Assembly (NCBI GenBank): GCA_002727735.1 | Contig: PBXW01000077.1 | Coordinates: 1 to 7,193 of the forward strand | Source of the DNA: Crocinitomicaceae bacterium | GTDB taxonomy: Bacteria > Bacteroidota > Bacteroidia > Flavobacteriales_D > Parvicellaceae | Length of the DNA stretch: 7,193 bases | Reading direction: 5' to 3' | Shown here: positions 6,201-7,193 of the stretch, in pieces | Position numbering within the stretch: the stretch's first letter is position 1 | How the letters are laid out: the number at the start of each line of letters is the position of its first letter | Made by a program: the position numbers and the translations under genes | Notes under the pieces: model-generated | The model's input: only the letters and a program-made list of their open reading frames with translations | Database searches by the model: none | Told to the model about the DNA's origin: nothing

Positions 6201-7193
6201 CCACACAATAATTATGGTAACAATAATAGATCACATTTTACAAGTGGAGCTATAAATATTTCTGGTTATGAAGACCTAGAGTTTTCATTTAGAATGAGAT
6301 ATGAAACAGAATCTTGTTGTGATGCTTGGGCTATTTATTATTCAACAGATAATTCAAACTGGAATGTGTTAAGCGGTAATGATATGAGTTATCAAAGCGC
6401 CAATTCAACTGTTACGGGAAGTTTTTCTGAACTTTCTGGAAGTGAGGTGAACTGGAGAGGAACTTTGAATAGTTGGACGACAGTTACCACTTCATTTCCA
6501 GCTTCTGTAAATGGGCAATCTTCACTCTATCTAAGAGTCTATTTTCGGTCTGATCAGAGTGTAACACGTGATGGAGCTGCATTTGATGATGTAGTTATTA
6601 CTGGAACCAATTCAAATCCAACTTCAGCTATTTCCTATATTGTTACTGGTCTGGATTCCAATAATTGTGCGAATACAGATACAGTTAACATAACGATAAA
6701 TCCTACTGAAGACGCATCATTTGGTTATGGAGGAAATATTTACTGCGAAATAGATGCTGATCCTACGCCAACAGTTAGTGGCGTAACGGGTGGAACTTTT
6801 GCAGGTTCTACGGGTCTTGTGATTAATACGACCACGGGTGCAATTGACCTTGATTCCAGTTCCATAGGAACCCATACCGTTACTTACACCACACCTGGTA
6901 CTTGTACAGGAACAAGTAGTATTAGCATAACCATAAAACAAAGTGCTACAAATTTATCTTATGCACTGGATACCGTATGTACTAACGAAGCAGCGCTTTC
7001 TCCAACCATTACGGCAACACAAGGTGGCATTTATTCTTCTTCTACAGGTCTTGCTTTGGATAGTATAACTGGTGTCATTAGTCCCGAAGGTTCAACACCA
7101 GGTACCTATGAAATTACGTACACACCCGAAATTAATGGACAACTAGGCCAAGACATAAATGGAACAAGTTCAAATTATCGACTGAGCTATTCT
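3..7193 (+). CDS. Giant multidomain surface/secreted protein, Ig-like repeat adhesin type (partial at both ends)
   Basis: A single frame is open across the whole window (2397 codons, no stop), so both gene ends lie outside. The product is an array of about 17 Ig-like or related beta-sandwich repeats. It also carries two TSP3 calcium-binding blocks, a LamG-type domain, two MAM-type domains and one unrecognised domain. Most Ig-like repeats carry one Cys near the start (xxxIC.G.S) and one near the end (NGC.NTD), which suggests one disulfide each and an extracytoplasmic location. The residues are mostly Thr, Ser, Asn, Gly and Asp. In Bacteroidota such proteins are usually exported by the type IX system and act in adhesion or polymer binding; here that is inferred, since neither a signal peptide nor a sorting domain is in the window. 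In-frame ATGs, such as at 300, lie inside repeats and are not starts. No enzyme active site was recognised. The reading frame is secure; the exact function is not. Confidence 0.96.
240..965 (+). repeat. Ig-like/PKD-like repeats 1-3
   Basis: Three tandem protein repeats occupy about 240-461, 462-734 and 735-965. The first has YSIC, then [30 protein letters not shown] and a closing Cys. The second is longer, about 91 residues, with a TAYCEGD opening, LTHLWTTN at its centre and a [12 protein letters not shown] ending. The third has [34 protein letters not shown] and TGC. Each has a Cys near the start and a Cys near the end. This is the common Ig-like/PKD-like module of Bacteroidota surface proteins and most likely forms part of a stalk. 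The second repeat matters because it is the uninterrupted counterpart of the repeat split by a MAM domain at 3174-3959. Confidence 0.8.
969..1055 (+). other. Thrombospondin type 3 calcium-binding block, first part
   Basis: Two consecutive Asp-rich motifs, [12 protein letters not shown] at 969 and [12 protein letters not shown] at 1008, have the DxDxDGxxD spacing of thrombospondin type 3 repeats. In that family the aspartates bind calcium ions and stiffen the chain. The block is short and ends in a Cys at 1053. The same motif type resumes at 1704 after a domain of about 216 residues, so this looks like the first half of a TSP3 region that has been interrupted. Confidence 0.85.
1056..1703 (+). 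other. Unrecognised domain lying between two TSP3 blocks
   Basis: About 216 residues (352-567 of the fragment) have neither the Ig-like nor the TSP3 pattern. Visible stretches include [70 protein letters not shown] and VSFSNMVFC. Alternating hydrophobic strands with polar turns suggest a beta-sandwich. The phrase [16 protein letters not shown] resembles strand-turn segments seen in Bacteroidota surface proteins that precede TSP3 repeats. The domain is bracketed by Cys codons at 1053 and 1692, with another at about 1458, so a disulfide could close its base. It has more charged residues and aromatics than the neighbouring stalk, consistent with a binding role, but no family or ligand can be named. 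Confidence 0.55.
1704..2123 (+). other. Thrombospondin type 3 calcium-binding block, main part
   Basis: About 140 residues carry a run of Asp-rich loops: [60 protein letters not shown] and [12 protein letters not shown], followed by DGEGDGILG and [13 protein letters not shown]. This is the TSP3 calcium-binding pattern. The tail with [19 protein letters not shown] and FQEV is a form I recognise from flavobacterial surface proteins, where it closes TSP3 regions. The likely role is a calcium-dependent rigid spacer. One loop (DGEGDGIL) has Glu and Gly at positions usually held by Asp, so binding there may be weaker. Confidence 0.9.
2136..2267 (+). repeat. Single short Cys-Trp-Cys repeat of a different family
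   Basis: About 44 residues follow the pattern [17 protein letters not shown], then [14 protein letters not shown]. This is a compact Bacteroidota repeat that often occurs in tandem in large secreted proteins of Flavobacteriales; I do not know a reliable family name for it. Only one copy is present, joining the TSP3 block to the next Ig-like array. Its two cysteines, in VAC and GCDS, could form a disulfide. The role is probably structural. Confidence 0.65.
2268..3173 (+). repeat. Ig-like/PKD-like repeats 4-7
   Basis: Four tandem repeats occupy about 2268-2486, 2487-2714, 2715-2942 and 2943-3173. Repeats 5 and 6 are both exactly 76 residues and of the long form: LPTV.AG.D opening, a Cys-Ile-Gly turn, a W-(T/S)-P-T core, then NTTYIVEG or NQTYTLTG and TDANGC.NTD. 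Repeat 4 is the shorter form (73 residues), with [24 protein letters not shown]. Repeat 7 uses [16 protein letters not shown] and GPNGC. Each repeat has one Cys pair. They probably form rod-like beta-sandwich units of the stalk. The copies are similar in protein but clearly different in DNA, which argues against recent slippage or a recent duplication. Confidence 0.85.
3174..3959 (+). repeat. Ig-like repeat 8, split by an inserted MAM domain
   Basis: The host repeat begins at 3174 with [23 protein letters not shown] and breaks off at about 3251. After the MAM domain it resumes at about 3777 with [11 protein letters not shown], continues through [27 protein letters not shown], and ends with [10 protein letters not shown]. 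Joined together, the halves align with uninterrupted repeat 2 (462-734), which has [32 protein letters not shown] and TFINVN in the same order. The join falls in the loop just before the central Trp strand. Extra Cys codons at 3249 and 3780 sit exactly at the two edges of the insert and could clamp its base by a disulfide; that pairing is inference. Confidence 0.7.
3252..3776 (+). other. MAM domain inserted in Ig-like repeat 8
   Basis: About 175 residues (1084-1258) show the hallmark order of the MAM family (meprin/A5/mu), a jelly-roll fold of the concanavalin-A-like type. A Trp-rich opening ([14 protein letters not shown]) is followed by [10 protein letters not shown] at about 3396, YIYYEGD and AYLESGTI. 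Next come [13 protein letters not shown] at 3531-3569, a Trp pair in [31 protein letters not shown] and the terminal [10 protein letters not shown] at 3732-3761. MAM domains mediate adhesion or recognition in eukaryotes and occur in many bacterial surface proteins, where carbohydrate or protein binding is usually assumed. There is no Cys inside this copy, whereas animal MAM domains have conserved disulfides. The ligand is unknown. Confidence 0.85.
3960..4397 (+). repeat. Ig-like/PKD-like repeats 9-10
   Basis: Repeat 9 (about 3960-4187) is the 76-residue long form: [54 protein letters not shown] and VTVNV. Repeat 10 (about 4188-4397) is the short form, 70 residues: [40 protein letters not shown] and [10 protein letters not shown]. 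The pair spaces the MAM-bearing repeat from the LamG-bearing repeat. Each repeat has its own Cys pair. The likely role is stalk. Confidence 0.85.
4398..5252 (+). repeat. Ig-like repeat 11, split by an inserted LamG-type domain
   Basis: The first half (4398-4529) has [33 protein letters not shown] and TPNTVSNQ. The second half (about 5136-5252) has [24 protein letters not shown] and TITINVNP. Read together without the insert, they make a normal repeat of this protein, with the central Trp, the FTPT...VIVIGTD strand and the NGC...TD close. The insert therefore interrupts the loop after the Trp strand. The boundary is uncertain by several residues on each side; PGLPQ at 5136 may be linker. Confidence 0.8.
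4530..5135 (+). other. LamG/concanavalin-A-like jelly-roll domain inserted in Ig-like repeat 11
   Basis: About 202 residues (1510-1711) match the bacterial laminin-G-like type (concanavalin-A-like lectin/glucanase fold, LamG_3 group). Landmarks in order are [65 protein letters not shown], the strand [27 protein letters not shown] and the diagnostic close [20 protein letters not shown] (DDLRFY at 5082). The length is normal for the family and all landmarks are present, so the domain appears complete. In bacterial proteins these domains commonly bind polysaccharide or other extracellular ligands. No catalytic signature was seen. The ligand is unknown. Confidence 0.93.
5253..5912 (+). repeat. 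Ig-like/PKD-like repeats 12-14
   Basis: Repeat 12 (5253-5480) is the 76-residue long form: [45 protein letters not shown] and GCTNTD. It closely resembles repeat 5 in protein but differs at many codon third positions. Repeats 13 (5481-5693) and 14 (5694-5912) are the short form: [17 protein letters not shown] and [17 protein letters not shown], then TTTYSV or TTNYSV, GTDANGC and a VxVxVN-type end. Repeats 13 and 14 are each other's nearest neighbours in style. Each repeat carries one Cys pair. They probably act as stalk. Confidence 0.87.
5913..6704 (+). repeat. Ig-like repeat 15, split by an inserted MAM-like domain
   Basis: The first half (5913-6047) reads [20 protein letters not shown], then [20 protein letters not shown]. 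The second half (about 6612-6704) reads [20 protein letters not shown], then TVNITINP. Together they total 76 residues, the same as the standard long repeat, and recreate the usual W-N-x-G...PFxPT...YxVTG.D.N.C order. The insert sits in the loop between the post-Trp segment and the TYxVTG strand, close to where the LamG domain enters repeat 11. The two halves each carry one Cys of the expected pair. Confidence 0.8.
6048..6611 (+). other. MAM-like jelly-roll domain inserted in Ig-like repeat 15
   Basis: About 188 residues (2016-2203) have the order of MAM-like or related jelly-roll binding domains. An opening [14 protein letters not shown] is followed by [17 protein letters not shown], the strand pair [36 protein letters not shown] and a long polar loop. 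Next come [22 protein letters not shown] and the closing [10 protein letters not shown], which corresponds to ALDDI of the MAM family. It differs from the MAM copy at 3252-3776 in having a vicinal Cys pair at 6315-6320 and a longer central loop, so the two are not recent copies. It probably binds ligand, but it has no known target. Confidence 0.7.
6705..7139 (+). repeat. Two GGTF...TGAIDL-type repeats (16-17)
   Basis: These repeats belong to a different family from the preceding array. Repeat 16 (6705-6941) has [53 protein letters not shown] and a SITI close. Repeat 17 (6942 to about 7139) has [37 protein letters not shown] and GTYEITYTP. This module is common in flavobacterial secreted proteins, and the paired Gly-Gly and TGxI turns are characteristic. 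I do not have a sure family name. The change of repeat family at 6705 marks a new segment of the protein. The second copy lacks the closing Cys because it runs directly into the sequence at 7140. Confidence 0.75.
7140..7193 (+). other. Probable start of an FG-GAP-like repeat region (truncated by window edge)
   Basis: The last 18 residues, [18 protein letters not shown], resemble the opening strand of flavobacterial FG-GAP-like repeats. Those typically read QLG.DI.G....D..G.SVSLS.DG..VAIG and may form beta-propellers. Repeat 17 breaks off without its usual final strand just before this point, so this may be another inserted domain. Only one strand is visible, so the assignment is tentative. 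Confidence 0.45.

Noticed and set aside
240..6704. SprB-type gliding adhesin repeats
   Set aside because: SprB repeats are short and have a different GC-containing core. The repeats here are 70-76 residues or longer, with a Trp core and two cysteines, so only a general similarity in role can be suggested.
6717..6941. Minus-strand open frame of 74 codons
   Set aside because: It is antisense to Ig-like repeat 16, with no recognisable domain and a composition that mirrors the sense repeat.

Overview
The window is one uninterrupted coding region on the + strand. The frame whose codons begin at positions divisible by 3 is open from base 3 to base 7193 (2397 codons). It has no stop, no credible start and no intergenic DNA, so this is an internal slice of a giant gene that is partial at both ends. 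The DNA is AT-rich. The protein is dominated by Thr, Ser, Asn, Gly and Asp and is poor in Lys and Arg. It consists of Ig-like/PKD-like repeats typical of very large cell-surface or secreted proteins of Bacteroidota. Repeat style, thrombospondin type 3 blocks and AT-rich codon use suggest a Flavobacteriales-type bacterium, probably marine or aquatic. That placement is inference; no taxonomic marker is present.

Layout (residue number = base/3). 3-239: tail of an unrecognised upstream domain. 240-965: three Ig-like repeats. 969-1055: first thrombospondin type 3 (TSP3) calcium-binding block. 1056-1703: an unrecognised, probably beta-rich domain of about 216 residues. 1704-2123: long second TSP3 block. 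2136-2267: a short repeat of a different family. 2268-3173: four Ig-like repeats. 3174-3959: an Ig-like repeat split by a MAM domain. 3960-4397: two Ig-like repeats. 4398-5252: an Ig-like repeat split by a LamG/concanavalin-A-like domain. 5253-5912: three Ig-like repeats. 5913-6704: an Ig-like repeat split by a MAM-like jelly roll. 6705-7139: two repeats of another Bacteroidota family. 7140-7193: the likely first strand of an FG-GAP-like repeat region that continues past the edge.

The most notable property is nesting. Candidate ligand-binding domains are not placed between Ig-like repeats. They are inserted inside them, so each host repeat resumes where it stopped and ends with its normal NGC...TD...VxVN tail. 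Three clear cases occur here, and two more arrangements look similar (the TSP3 blocks around the unknown domain, and the right edge). A reasonable model is a long, disulfide-pinned, calcium-stiffened stalk that displays side-mounted binding heads, exported by the type IX secretion system. The signal peptide and C-terminal sorting domain needed to confirm export lie outside the window.

There are no RNA genes, promoters, terminators, mobile elements, CRISPR arrays or origins. Short open frames in other frames are shadows of the large gene.
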